Of a stretch of 64,000 bases of DNA, positions 21,638 to 39,156 are shown in pieces. The notes under the pieces are model-generated. The model saw only the letters and a list, made by a program, of their open reading frames with translations. It did not search any database and was not told the DNA's origin. The stretch is from Poa pratensis (Eukaryota; Streptophyta; Magnoliopsida; Poales; Poaceae). Where the stretch lies: positions 22,844,435 through 22,908,434 of the forward strand of contig CAMZMU010000089.1 in assembly GCA_947311845.1 (NCBI GenBank). The letters run 5' to 3'. A program made the translations under genes and the position numbers. Numbering within the stretch: the stretch's first letter is position 1; the number at the start of each line of letters is the position of its first letter.

Positions 21638-24600
21638 ATGAAGCCTTCTTCCTCTGTCACTGCTGCTATAGCAGTGCTGCTACTCTTAGCCGCACAACAT
21701 GCCTCCCTCGCCGCCGGCAGAGGCCCCAGGGTCATCATCGTCGGCGCCGGAATGTCCGGTAAGTGCGTGCAATCTCCATCCATGCATGCATATTAAGCTT
21801 AGTTATAGTGATCTATCGATCCATGCATGCATGGTGCATGCACACGAAGAAAAATGATGGATGTAAATGAGTTCTTGCCTGAGTCCGTATGTGCAGGGAT
21901 CTCGGCGGGGAAGAGGCTGTGGGACGCCGGGGTGAGGGATCTGCTGATCCTGGAGGCGACGGACCGCATAGGCGGGCGGATGCACAAGCACAACCTCGGC
22001 GGCGTCAACGTAGAGATCGGCGCCAACTGGGTGGAGGGCGTCAACGGGGACAAGATCAACCCCATCTTGCCCATGGTCAATGACACGCTCAAGCTCAGGA
22101 ACTTCTACTCCGACTTCGATGGCGTCGTCAGCAACGTCTACAAAGAGAAGTACGTGCGTGCACAGTATATAACAGATATATGCTGCCAAACTGATCATAA
22201 TCAACAACATGCAAGCATATGCAGCATGCATAAGACAGATCCAGGGCAAAAACCAAAACATTCATAAGACAGAGATGATACCTGCATGGAGGAACACATG
22301 AGCTTATGTTGCACTTGCTTCTGCCTATAATATGCGCGTGAGAACGAAAACACAAGCTAGATTTAGTTGATGGGCACCTGTCGATCTTACCACACCTAAC
22401 TAGTCCTCCCTGCTAATAACAGTTGAATTGTAAACGAAAGCTGCCCAAACCACGTGGAAATGACACGCACGCGCACCTATGTTAAAGCCTAATTACTTAC
22501 GATGCCAAAACGAGGGACCAAACTATTCATGAACGGTCAGAGAGTCATATAGTACATGGAGGACTTGGTGAACGAGAAGTTTACAAAGAAATGCAGAAAG
22601 AAGATTTCCCGAGTACACAACACAAAGATTTCATAAGTACAACCGATTGATCGAGAACGTATTGTACTAGGACAATGATGAACGAAGTGTTCATGAATTC
22701 CATGAACAAAGTACACCTACGGCCGCTCCTGGATCTAAACCTATAATAATCTCGACGTGCTTGCTTGTACACCAGCGGCGGCCTGTACGAGGAGGAGTAC
22801 GTGCAGAAGAAAATGGACCGTGCAGACGAAGTGGAAGAACTGGGCGGCAAGCTCGCGGCAGAGATGGATCCCAGCGGCCGCGACGACATCTCCATCTTGG
22901 CCATGCAACGCATATTCAATCAGTACGTTTGCTGATTACTCACTTGTTATTCTTGGCATAAATTTATGTGTCTGTTTTGTGCTCTAGCTAGATTAACCGT
23001 TCATGCTCTCTCGGCACACCTATGTTTAACTTGCAGCCAGCCGAACGGGCCGGCGACGCCGGTGGACATGGTGCTGGACTACTTCAGGTACGACTACGAG
23101 TTCGCCGAGCCCCCACGCGTCACCAGCCTGCAGAACACCGAGCCCACGGCCACGTTCGCCGACTTCGGGGAAGACGCCCACTTCGTCGCCGACCAGCGTG
23201 GCTTTGAGACCCTCGTGTATCACATCGCCGGACAGTACCTGAGTACGGACAACTCCGGGAACATTGTAGATCAGAGGTTAAAACTCAACAAGGTACTTCA
23301 CACGATTTGTAAAAAGACGTATAATCAAGCTTTTTAAATTTTCCCGGAAGAAACAAACTTTTCGAATGTAAGTACTACTCCTTCCGTCTCATAATATAAG
23401 ATGTTATTACAGCCAGTATAGGAGGGATAGAGGGAGTAACAAATATAAACAAATTTGAGGTGAAGTGATGAGATAGTGAAATTTTCATGATTTTTCTAAC
23501 TTCAACTACTAATAAATAAAAAAGGAATTAATTTTGTAAAGTATAAATTCTATTATTTGATGTAATATGAGAAGTATTACACTTATATGTTATAATTTCT
23601 TTAAAAAAATCTATTAATATGTGTGCTAATGATCAAGATATTATATATATTGGAGGGACAAGTAAAAACGTCATCTACTTATGTACAGAGTGGGTAAACA
23701 AGTCAAAAATAAAATATGTCTTAACAAAGAAACTTTGGCATCGATTTTGATAAAACAAAATAAGTCTTTTAGGAACACTGATTACAGTATAGGCGCATAC
23801 ACACACCCATGAACCGTCACAAAGTGCACATACTCAGGACTGAAGAATAGAACTGTGGATCATCGAAACTAACAAATGACCAGAACGACCTTGGTATCTA
23901 GATATACGTCAATCTACTACTGAAATGAGTGAACTGATATACTAAAACATGTCTATATACATGTCATCGGTTCGGAAAAAGTTGAACATCTTATAATTTG
24001 AAACGGGGACTAATTAAGGTAAAGAAAATTAGTCAAGATGAGAACTCTGTTTGTAACTATATTCACGAAATAAAGGTGCTACACAGACAACTATAGGTAC
24101 CACAATAATCAGACGTTTCGTCCAGCTCATGCCTATTCAAATCTGGACAACAATTTATTTCCTAAGTTACAGGAGTGGTCACTCCAGATAAGAGCAACTC
24201 TAGCAGATCCACAAACACCTTTGTGGTATGGCTCAGATGTCGTTGAGCAGATCCCAAAAAACCCGTATTGCAAAATAATTTCTCCACGTGGGACCTGCAA
24301 AACGTTGGTACTGAAATTTCCAGCCCGGCAGCAGTTGGGTGCGAAAGTTCCCTCCCGCTAAAAGCTTTTTTTGCGGTGTATCGCAAAAACACAGCCGATA
24401 CCGCAAGTATGCAGTATAGAAGTCAGTATTTTAGGTTTACCGTAAAACATTTTGAGGGCTATAGTGGTTTTGTGGGGTCTGAAATGGACTGTTCTTTCGC
24501 GCGAGACCATAAAATAGCAGTTATTTAGCGGTTTTGCCTTTTTTGCGGGATCCCGCACATTCCCATTGCATTACTTCAAAATGTGTGAAATTAAGTTGAT

Positions 24601-25859
24601 GATGAATTATGCCGAAATGGCCATGTGAACATATTGTAACTAGTCAAAGAAACCACAATCTGCTGTGCTAGTTTTGGATATAAATTTGGTCTGTTGATAT
24701 GCAGGTGGTGCGGGAGATCAAGTACAACCGTAGAGGCGTGGTGTGAGCACGAGGACAACTCGTCGTACAGGGCGGACTACGTGATCGTGTCCACGAGCCT
24801 GGGAGTCTGCAGAGCGATCTCATACAGTTCAAGCCTCAGCTGCCCGTAAGTACGTCAGCTATAGCTAGTTTCTTCTTCGGTGGAGAACCTTTGACACTTC
24901 TAACTGTTAAACTGTGCATCTCGAGACCAGGCATGGAAGATCATCGCCATCTACCGGTTTGACATGGCCGTCTACACCAAGATCTTCCTCCGGTTCCCGA
25001 GGAAGTTCTGGCCCACGGGCGAAGGGAAGCAGTTCTTCGTCTACGCCAGCTCCAGGCGAGGCTACTACGGGATGTGGCAGTCGTTCGAGCAGGAGTACCC
25101 TGGAGCCAACGTGCTGCTGGTGACCGTAACGGACCAGGAGTCCCGTCGGATCGAGCAGCAGCCGGACAACGCGACGATGGCGGAAGCGGTGGCGGTGCTC
25201 CGGCGGATGTTCCCCGGCGAGGACGTCCCCGACGCGACGGACATCTACGTGCCCCGGTGGTGGTCCAACCGCTTCTTTAAGGGCTCCTACTCCAACTGGC
25301 CCATCGGCGTCAACCGCTACGAATACGACCAGCTCCGGGTACGTAACCACTCGCGCGCGCACTGTGGTTGAATTGAATTGTGATCGAGATCTCAACTACG
25401 CCGGTGGTACCTGAAATAGACATCACTGCCCCTTCCGACGGACGTACTTAAATTTGCTTGCTGCATGCAGGCGCCGGTGGGGCGGGTCTACTTCACCGGG
25501 GAGCACACCAGCGAGCACTACAATGGCTATGTCCATGGAGCCTACCTTGCAGGTCTCGGTCGAGTCTTGTTCTGGGCCGTGGATCAGTGTGATGCATGCG
25601 ATCTCCCACTAATTAGCTAAGACGCTTTGTTCATTTCAGGTATCGATTCTGCTGACATCCTGATGAACAGAATCATCAACAACGTGGAGTTCAAAGTCCG
25701 TGGCAAGTACGACGACCAGACCGCCCAGGTATAGATGTATAAAACTCGTCAACGATTCATACAGCTCGTAAGTGGGTATCTGCAGCAAACATGTACATTT
25801 TCAGTTATTCTCTGAAAAATATACACTGGTTTAATTTGCTTGTCACTGCAGGCACAGTG
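21638..25859 (+). pseudogene. PAO1-like: Apoplastic-type polyamine oxidase gene (exon 5 broken)
   Basis: The family are FAD amine oxidases that oxidise spermidine/spermine at the secondary amine and release hydrogen peroxide, in maize and barley in the cell wall or vacuole. Exon 1 (21638-21758) encodes a signal peptide (AAIAVLLLLAAQHASLAA), then the FAD motif VIIVGAGMSG. Further exons are 21897-22149 (ANWVEGV with the catalytic-site Glu), 22776-22922, 23037-23292, 24705-24845, 24931-25338 (YTKIFLRF, the active-site Lys equivalent to maize Lys300), 25471-25552 ([18 protein letters not shown]) and 25640-25728 or 25732. Exon 5 has a 2-base loss giving TGA at 24744-24746 and a 1-base loss near 24804. 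All other exons join in frame. The end is either TAG 25730-25732 or a last mini-exon with TGA 25857-25859. Confidence 0.85.
23378..23436. mobile_element. Short Stowaway-type MITE in intron 4 of the polyamine oxidase gene
   Basis: Starts CTCCTTCCGTC after a TA and ends GGATAGAGGGAG before a TA, which fits a Tc1/mariner-type Stowaway element with TA duplication. A second, diverged Stowaway-like half (with 'aaatgagtgaactgatatac' and 'catcttataatttgaaac') lies at about 23922-24009 in the same 1.4-kb intron. Confidence 0.65.
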
Positions 25860-26863
25860 AGTGCAAAGTTGAGATGCCATTTGCCAGCCTCTGCTCACGG
25901 AGGAATAAATTAGGTGTCACTTCTTTCGTGGAAGGATTTAATTCAGGCCAAATAATGCGGCATTGCTGCTTTCGTCCATTTCTACTCTTCTGAACTGCTC
26001 AAGTGTTATTGTGATGTATTTTTCTCCCCCGCACCCTACTTCGGGGCTGCCTCCCTTCCCCGCTTATTACAATCTTAAAATACCAGGAAAAATATATTGG
26101 GCATGTATATAAACCAACAATGTGCATTACTTTAATATTCTGAAACATGTGTGATCTACATATTAGTCCATATCAGTAAACATATCGGGCAAAATATTGG
26201 TCACCTTGACAGGAGTACGGAAAATTGACCAGCGATAAAATTATATATATCTCACATGTTTGCTTGATTGAATTACAGTACATCACAAGACTCTGACAAG
26301 ACCTCTATGAAACAAAAAATTAGCTTCCTTTCACTAAAACACTTGTGTAATACAGGTCAGCTGTGCATATACAACTCTACTTGTCTTCCTATGAGGGCAA
26401 ATGGTTAAGGCCGTATCAGAAATGTATTTAGAAAAACGAACTGTTTCTGAAACCATCTTCTTACATTGTGCTGGCGCTTTCAAGCCTTGCCGTCTGTGCA
26501 ACAACTGCAAAAAATGTTGCCAACAGTTGAAGCATGTCGCACCGCAAGCGGACGGCAACAGATGACGCCAATTTCCCCCTCTGCTCGGCTCTTCAAACAC
26601 ATTGCATTGGTGGAATGAGCAATTTACTGTTACTCTGGAAAGACGTTAGCTTGCACCTAGAAATTTGTCGCACGCAGAAAAATCAGTGTCATTCTTTCCC
26701 CGGACAAAATAAAGAGTAAGAAAAATAGTTGTTTCTGACAGTGTCATAAACTTAACGCCAGTATTTAATTTCCACTCGGTGGTAATAATTCATCTGACAT
26801 GGTAGCGATCAAATAGATCATATTCACTTTCTTTCCTGGCTATAACTTTACGTCATATAAGAA
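25860..26863. other. Spacer between convergent genes
   Basis: The polyamine oxidase gene ends to the left on the plus strand and the C2/GRAM gene ends to the right on the minus strand, so both 3' untranslated regions should lie here. I see no further gene. Confidence 0.4.
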
Positions 26864-29800
26864 TCATATATAGAAAGGATCAGTAGCTGCATTAAAAATG
26901 GTACCGTTTCTTGACGTAAGATCCTTTTCAACTTCAGAAAAGAGCTCCTTCAATCTATTCGAGGTATTGGACATGATATTTTTAGTGACCTTCTTTTGTT
27001 GCTTGGTGCTCTTTAACCAGGCAATGCCCAACAAAACCTGCACACTGCAGGTGTTTTGTTTCGATGGTACGTTCGCCATATGATACTTTAGCTGGAGCTG
27101 TTAGGAACCATTACAATCAACATTAATTATTATGCATAACAGTTCAGCAAAAATAATTGACAGTACAAGCACACATAATACCACTTTAGTTTATAAGTTC
27201 TAGCTCAGAGTTAAGGCTATCAACTAAGTTGTTCAGAATCGTCAGAAACTCTCGAGACCATAGAAGAACAAATATCGGAAGGGTATCTTACACTGAAGTA
27301 GTCCCCAAGTAGAACACCTTGGAGTGTCATCACCTCTTCAAGGGCCCAGCCATCTTGGTTCACTAGGGCATACTTCTGCTGAGTGGTGCTTGCTTCTCCT
27401 CCAGATCGAGACAATGCTTTGTCAAACTTGTAGTTGATTTGCCGCTGGTATATATTTCTGTTTTTAAGTTCCCATTCTGTTGACGAGTAGCCCAAACAGC
27501 CAGTCTTTTGCATCACTTTGTGTTACAATTCACCTCCTGAAAACATCTCCATCAAGGACTCAACCTGAAAATACAGATATCAAAGGAACCCAAAACTGAT
27601 TATTTAGTGTGAAAACACATTGTGACAAGCTCATGTGAAGGTATAAGTGACACTCACGTCCACAGAAAGGACTGACGAGAATATTTCAGACATTTTGACA
27701 TCTTCATGGCTAAATAAGGATCCACATTCTTCAGCTGAAGTTCCTTCAGTTCAGACTCCTCAATTATCTCCTCCTTCTGTTCTGGACCCGGTGACCGCAT
27801 ATTCCAAATACCCCTAATTATTCTGTCAGATAAAGGTTTCTCGGTATGATGTATTCATTGGCAAACTAGCTGAAAATCTTAGTAGGCAATAGGCTGGCAG
27901 AAATCCGAATACATAAACTATGGATTTATAATCAGAAGAATGTAGAAATCTATTGTTACTCCATTTGCTTATCTGTATAACATGAGGTTGGGATGTATAG
28001 AAGAACCTGAATATAAAAACTGTGTGGTTCCTAAAATGGCCCAGTTTAAGTGCATATCTTGGCGGTTTGGGGAATTTGGAAAACGAGTTCTTGAACAATA
28101 AATCCACAGCACGGCAGGCTTTGGTGGCACAAATCAAAGATGAAGCGCTGGGCAGCCGCCAGGGCCTAGCATCTAAATCCTTCTGTTATCAGGCCTTGCC
28201 GTTTTGGTCAAGGCTCTTCTACCTATGTAGTACAAACTCTTGTTTTAATATTAAAGGCAAAAATCCCCTTCAAATTAGTGCTAGGCATGAGCCAAGCCCG
28301 ACGTCCTTAGTGTCAAATCCCTAAAAAGCCTATAATGTTAAAAATTGCGTGTGTTTTGCAGGCATATTTCTTCATATAATAAGAACTATGCTGAAATGTG
28401 TACACAAATTTATTCTTTTATAGTTTTCGCCATTATCAGGCCAAGAGAGCTTCCTGCGTGCAGACTGCAAACCAAAGCCCAATAAACCCCATCAGACCAG
28501 CTTACCAATGTACAGGTCATCCTTGAACTTCACGAAATAAGATGTTAGTTATTTTATTTTATTCTGAAATTTGGATCTGAAGTTCTACAGAATGAAATAA
28601 TATGCGTCACTGGACCTCAAAAATATACAAATGAAAGGTACCTGTGAGCATCTACAGAAAAACTTTGTCTTGTGACCAAATATATTAGAATAGAATCCAA
28701 TTATTCTTGGAGAAAAAAAGAGGCGCCCCTATAAGGAAAATAGTCAGTTCTCTGTAAATATATATGGACAACACCAAGTAGAGAAAATACAAAATAGTGG
28801 CAAATGTTAAATGAGTCACAGATAAATGCAAAACTATCGCAGTGATTCTCCATGGTGGTATGGTACATGTATGTGCAGGTTATTTCTTCTGATGTAAAAA
28901 TCAATAATTGTTACGTGAGACAACGTATGCAATCTTTGACGCGGCTCAAATAATAGCATCTTGCGCATAAGAAAACAATCAGAAACATAATACCTGCAGT
29001 GGCATCTTCCGTTTTAGATGACAGGTGAAATCATCGATGAGAAACTCTTCAGGAGGGAGGTTAAAGAGCTTTCGGAATGCTGAATTTGTTTGTGCAGACC
29101 GCAAATTTATCTAGACATTATGTCATATGTATTTCAAAATAAAAGATATTATGAATAAAAAGTCGGAGACGAAATTGTTCAAGTTCTTACCTTCTTACCA
29201 ACTTCTTTCCCCATCTTTGACAGGTAATTCAAAACAACTTCAGTTCCTCTTGAGTTGTTCAAAAAGATTCTTAAGTGTAGCTTAGGGTTGCTTGCTGGAT
29301 CACACTTCCCATCAAGAGGAACCCATACGTCAGTTAAATCTGACAAACTGTTCTTCAGAAAGTTCACTTCAGCGTGACCAAAGGGATCTCCATCAGATTG
29401 ATTAGAATCATAAATAGCCACATCCATCCTTGATGGTGGATCATCCATTGCATCAAATTCGAATATCTCTAGAAATTCAAGCATCAAAATTCAAAGGGTC
29501 AGCAACATTCTAGGTATATGAGAAGGTCAGTTCATGCAAAACTGTAGACAAAGTGATTGGCTGCATTTCGCAGCTGAGGACAAACCAACAAACGAACATC
29601 AAGAGGAAATAAACAAACCATTCCATTTTGGATCAGACGTGTGGAATTTAATTGAGCTTGTTTTCCTCTTCGCATTGCAGGTAAAAACAGCATATAGATC
29701 AAATAAGCCAGATGAACCAGTAGCTACTAAACCAGTCCCCTCAATAAGTGCAACAGTCAGTATCCAACCATCTCCATGAGCTTTGACTCCATGATCACTA

Positions 29801-31983
29801 CCTAATACAGGAAGAAGAAAAGGCCAATAATGGTTAACTGTAACTGAAATTATAAAGGAAATCAAGTGGCACTACAATATCAGAACATTTATGGAGAAGA
29901 AAAGTTTCAAAATATATATATGTGGAACAAAATGTCAATATTGGTTGCAGTAGAAGACAATTCACCTCACCTCGTTTTAGAACAGCACTTTTACTCTACA
30001 GCATATGCAACAGAAAGATAAGATTAATCCAATCAAGAACATGCATATTCATGTGCACCAGTTTCAGAGAAGATAACATAGTGACTCTCGAGATATCTAC
30101 CTCTTTGTTTCCATGCATTCGAGAAGCGCTTTATTACTTTCAAGATGTTCTGTCCCTGAAGGATCAACACAGCACAAACCACAACCTCTCCAATCGAATC
30201 TGGAAGGTCAATGCCAAAATATTCAAGCCCATTCATCGCTTTGGGCTTTGATAATTGAAGGTGTGCTATCATATATAGCCCTATGATAACAGAGAATATG
30301 AATGTGAAGTTCCCAAGGAAGCGGACGATCAGCCTCCAGCTCGGTTCTTTTTGTGTATGTAGTGAAGCTAAAATCTTTGCTTTGCTTGCATTAGCATCAT
30401 CAAGCCCAGCTACTTTAAACCTTTGGGACAGTACTTCAGAAAATTGTGCATAACCTTCTGACATGCCTTGTTTTGCACCATTCTCAATCATTCCTTTTAT
30501 CATTGTGCTCTGAACAAAGTTGATCCGCCAACTTACAGTAAGATGTGCTGTTTGATCTTCAGATGAAAACTGTGGACCTGGCGTTATACAGTACAGTATC
30601 TCTATCTTGAAACAATTGCCACAAGGAACATCAGGAGTGCTAACAATCGACAGAACAGCGAAAGAATTCCCAGCTGCTTTCAAGTATTTCTGCTCTTCTG
30701 TGGCTTTACAAGCTTTAACCAGCTTGCTCGCTGCTTTTATGTAAGTTAATGTCCTTCGCAAACAGCCATCATTTCCATCGATTTTCCATGGTTCAATCTG
30801 AAATCCACTTGTTGCTTGAAGTTCTGCTACAGCCGGCCAGAAATCTGAATTTGGAGAAAACAAGAGGGAGTTCAGTCCGGCTGGTGCAGTAACATAAGAT
30901 TCGTCAACCAGAACGCCATTAGGCAATTTTGCTGGCATTTCAGAGCCTTGATCTTTGGACTCCATGATTTTCAGTAGCTCCTCAAGGCTTGACTCGGATG
31001 GCGTGCCATTCTCAGGACTTTCACGATCTTCAGAGCAGATTTTTGGCTCTGGGGGCTGATCCACCACTGACTCAGCGTCCGAGGCAACTGAAGGCACAGC
31101 AGCGTCGACAGGTTTCCGAAAGAAATAGCGAGACAAGACCTCTACGACGGACGATGTGCTCGCCATTGCATCGGTTTCAGTAGCAGCTGTTCCGGGATCG
31201 GTGAGTGCGCGTTCGACGCTGCTCCGGGGTGGTTGGTCCACGACGCTGTCCGCCGATCTTTCAAAACTGCTCTGCGACCCTCGGTCCAAGCTGGCAACGG
31301 CTGACAGGTCAATGTAGCTGCTGGTTGTTGACAGAGTTCCATTTTTGTTCCCGATCGACCGGTCTGAACTGGACGCTATGCCATCCGAAGTGGGATGTGG
31401 TGCATGATGCAATTCCTCGGACACATGAGTTCGTGTAGACAAGGATATGCGCAGGCAAACTTCCCCTGCAGATGGTTTGCTTATACAGATTCAATACTAC
31501 TAACAATGAAGGAAACCACAAAAGAGGCAAGGCGATAGATAGAAAGATACCGCGGCATTTCCTCTTGGACTTGCTGCTCTTGGGCTGGAGCTGGTACCAT
31601 GCGGTGCCGAGGGAGAGGCCGTCGGCGTTCATGACCTGGGAGAGGGGCAGCTTGAGCCTGCCGAGGAGGTCGTTGGTGAAGTACTTGTCCTCGTTGAGCA
31701 CGGAGACGACGAGGTCCTCGGCGGCGTCGCCGACGAGGAAGCTGAACTCCTCGTCCCAGACGGGGCAGAGGCTCTTCTTGACGACGGCCGTCTTGGCCCG
31801 GCGCTTGCCGAGCTGCAGCTTGACGAAGGGGTCGCTGGAGCCGTTGAGGTTGACCGCGATAAGGCCCCGCGCCTCCACGACGCGCACCAGCAGCTTCATC
31901 GGCGGCGGCGCGGCGGCAACCTGCCGAGCGCTCCCCGCGCACTCCTCCCCCACCGTCGACCCCACGCTCTTGAGCTTTGTCAT
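26864..31983 (-). pseudogene. C2-VASt-C2-GRAM-VASt protein gene (At1g03370-type), with lesions
   Basis: These are membrane-associated lipid-binding proteins with C2, GRAM and sterol-binding VASt modules. Exon 1 (31983-31551) holds C2 number 1 (MKLLVRVVEARGL, NGSSDPFVKLQLG, WDEEFSF). Exon 2 (31465-30101) holds a Ser-rich linker, VASt 1 (WPAVAELQATSGFQIEPW) and a hydrophobic segment (FTFIFSVIIGLYMIAHL). Exons 29801-29619 and 29468-29191 form C2 number 2 (IFEFDAMDDPPSRMDVAI). Exons 29110-28994 and 28728-28656 start the GRAM domain (FNLPPEEFLIDDFTC, PRIIGFYSNIFGHKTKFF). The next GRAM exons are not clear. Exon 27822-27658 lacks one base; exon 27564-27292 (VASt 2) has TAA at 27525-27523, where relatives have Glu; the last exon is 27085-26864. 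Phases agree up to exon 6. Confidence 0.8.
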
Positions 31984-32885
31984 GCGGCCACAATCATCAA
32001 AAAATCATATATGGATCGATCTTTCCAATAATCCTGTCGCGCGGAGATTTCACGGAGAAATCGAGATGACAATGGATCAACGTTGGCTTGCCATGTTTGG
32101 CTCCATGTGCCGAATCGGGGTAGGGGGCGGTTTCCCCGCGCTCGGGCCTGTTGCTCGCTAATTTTGGTTTTGAGCAATCCTACGAGATTGTTGCAACGGA
32201 GGGTTGAGAGGATGAGTCTCGGCCGAACGCGTGGCAGCGGCTCCGACCTGCTTGGGCTGCTTCACGTTCCCTTTTTATCCGTGCAGTAAAAATAAGTCTT
32301 TTTGGAATCAATTTATTGTGGATAAAAAACATGATCAGCCTCAAAAAGGGAGGTGAAAATTGGACAAGCAGCCCCAATTTTCGTTCAGCACGAAACACAT
32401 AGAAATTCCACGTGAATCAGGTCATTATCGGCACAAAAAAGGAATATATCCATCCCTAACAACAGAGCAAAGTAACATTGCACATTTCTTGATTCCCAGG
32501 TAGAGTAACAGAGAGGAGCACACGCTGCAAATTGTTCCTTCTTCAACATTCCTTAATTCCAGGAAGAGTAACACAGCAGAGAAATGGAAGTCGCAAAGGT
32601 TACTTTTTCCACATTTCTTGATTCCAAGTTACTAGGAGAAGCAAAACAATGTAAATCAAGAATAGCTATCTCTCAAGGCGGCCGGTTTCAGATTGAACCG
32701 GCATGTACATGGACCTGTTTCGACTGATCAGGACGCATGGGCAGAGACAACCCAAAGCATATACGGTATAGAAACGTACATGATCGTTCTGGTATTGTCA
32801 GGATGATAAACTAGCCATGGTAGAAGAAAACCGCAAGCGATCACCTCAAGCTTAGACGGTCTCCTCCTACTCTGATCAGCCTCTC
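31984..32885. other. Promoter region of the C2/GRAM gene and 3' flank of RPT4
   Basis: Both genes lie on the minus strand; RPT4 ends at 32886 and the C2/GRAM gene starts at 31983. A tandem-like motif around 'cacatttcttgattcc' with 'agagtaacacag' recurs at 32480, 32560 and 32615, probably in the RPT4 trailer. No gene is seen. Confidence 0.4.
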
Positions 32886-37025
<4,140 letters not shown>

Positions 37026-38198
37026 CGCTTCCTCGGCGGCGGCGGCGGATCGGCTTTGCTTCTTTCCCAAGAAGGCGGAGCAGAGAAGGGGACTTGAAAT
37101 CTCTCCGTGGGCGGTGTTGTGCTTTTATTGTGGTCGTGTCACACAACCGGACTCCACTCCGGTTCGACCGTATTTCTTTCGTAAATTCCAAGATAACTTT
37201 TGGTTTCGTTTCGGATGGAAAGAAATATAAATACATCTCAGATGCAGTAGTATATTTTACTAGTTAAATGCTCGTGCGTTGCTACGGGCACTCGCTATAC
37301 ATGTAACTCAATGGCAACACAATCGAGCCGAGGGAAATAGAATGCGTGAGCCAAAAAGAAATTTGTCGCATTTGATCGAAAGGTTTCATTTCGCGAATGG
37401 AAGCGAGTATATTTTCTGACCATCTTGCCATGCATGTATTACGTCTTTCTCCATCATATGCACTCTTTTGATCCTACCAGACCGCCTCTTGGTCTAATAA
37501 AACATATCACAATAAGGGACTTGGATGAAGACCTAAATTTGGTCGAGACGGGAGAGGATCGAGACGATTTTGGTAGGGGCAAATACATCACGATTGACAG
37601 GAGTTCGGAAGATACTTTGCGTGACAAAAGAATGAAAAATAACACCGCCAGTCCCACTTCTCGGCGCTGAAGTCCGGAGATTGAGCAGATTTTGTAGTCA
37701 TCGGAGCAGGCATGTGGCATGCACCTAGTTGCTGAAAGAAAGCTCACAAAAAGCTACTCCTACAATTATTGGTAAATGTCAAATGATGGATGTGAAAAAC
37801 AGAACTCCAGCAATGCAATTCCCAGGCTTTCAAATAATACACATTCTAGTAACATTGTATCTGACAAGTATCCTAATAAACCAAATCAGCACCAACCGAT
37901 ACATGACTGCAAAAACGTTCAGCTAGTAAAGAAAGGTGCAAATGTGTGGAAATATACTTGCACAAATGCAACAATAATTTCCGACGTCACATATAACAAT
38001 AGGAACATGGAGAGACAATAGTGAATGAAGTATTGATTGTTAGCATTTCAGATCCAATTATCCAAGGTTGCTACTTGGTTTGTCAAACTGATGGTCTTAA
38101 CCTGGAATATTGTTATTTGGTCGTCTCCAAATCTAGCCAACCTCTTTGATTTTTTTTTACCCTTTTATCTTTACTTTTCAATCCTTATGAAGAAGAAA
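37026..38198. other. RPT4 upstream region and non-coding spacer
   Basis: 37026-37240 is the RPT4 leader/promoter. It contains a GC-rich leader and no clear TATA box, as is common for housekeeping genes. At about 37258-37300 'tgctcgtgcgttgctacggg' resembles a frequent grass mobile-element motif (C/GGTGCGTTGCNACGGG). An 81-codon N/S-rich frame at 37776-38021 has no recognised domain. No gene is supported. Confidence 0.4.
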
Positions 38199-38206
38199 GC
38201 AATTTG

Positions 38207-39156
38207 CAGGGGCGGAGACAGGGGGGGCTAGCAGGGGTCCGACCCCCCCCCCCCCCCCCCCAACCATCGGCCCCCCCTAATGGATTTCGCCAGGAAGTAC
38301 CCGTACAAGCATACATCTACTGATTTACATATTGATTAGTGCTGGGCTCAGTACAGGCCTAAGTGGCGAAAGAGAACTAACCATGCGTTACCTTGATCCA
38401 ATATCCTACAAGCCCACGAGGCCAGCATCTACAAACCCACGCCGCTGCTACTCCAATCGCTTGTCAGGTCCACGTACGTGAGTCTAGAAAAACGATCTAT
38501 TCCTTTCGATCGTGGCCTCGTGTTCACAATGGAGAATGGACTCGCTCGCCGCCGCCGCTCACTACTGTCCCTACCTACCGATCTAATTTGCTTGATACCC
38601 GGCGGCCATGGCCTTCCAGGCTTCCAGCCAGGCGCGCGCCTGCCGCTGCTCTCCGGCCAACCAGTTAGACCCAATCAACCGATTAAGGACGAAAGGTATG
38701 ATGTGTAATAGCTAGGGCTTCTTTTCATCGATGACATAGCTGCTGATTAGAGAGAAATAATTACTTAATCATTTGACAATGGCAAATCTAATTTATATGT
38801 TTATCTATCAAGTTGTTTTAGTTTGTCCAACATAATATGTTTTGCCTGGTTCATTTATAAAACTAATTCGTTTTGCTCAGACGACTTTTTTCTATATGTA
38901 TCTTTCATCTGTCAAGAATTAAGAGATGGGGACCTTATTCGCTAGCTATATAATTTACATGTTCACTTTGCATGATGGATCCAGTATCAAGCCGTCGATC
39001 TACACATGAAACCAATGACTTTATAATAGTCCGCTTAACGAGTAGACAAAACTCTCAGCAATAGACAATGCCACGGGAAAATTTAGAAGAATGCACCAAA
39101 CAAATTTCCTAACTTCGCCTCGCCCCCCCTATGGTCAAATCCTGGCTCCGCCCCTG
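38207..39156. mobile_element. Non-autonomous hAT transposon with perfect 8-bp target duplication
   Basis: Terminal inverted repeats CAGGGGCGGAGACAGG (left) and CAGGGGCGGAGCCAGG (right, complementary strand) differ at one base. The 8-bp sequence GCAATTTG flanks both sides (38199-38206 and 39157-39164). Both the length of the duplication and the ends fit the hAT superfamily. The 950-bp interior has no transposase; it has a run of about 20 C near 38244 and a GC-rich segment at 38400-38700 that could be captured host DNA. Confidence 0.9.

Noticed and set aside
37776..38021. 81-codon N/S-rich plus-strand frame
   Set aside because: AT-rich surroundings, no domain, no splice or promoter context; probably chance.
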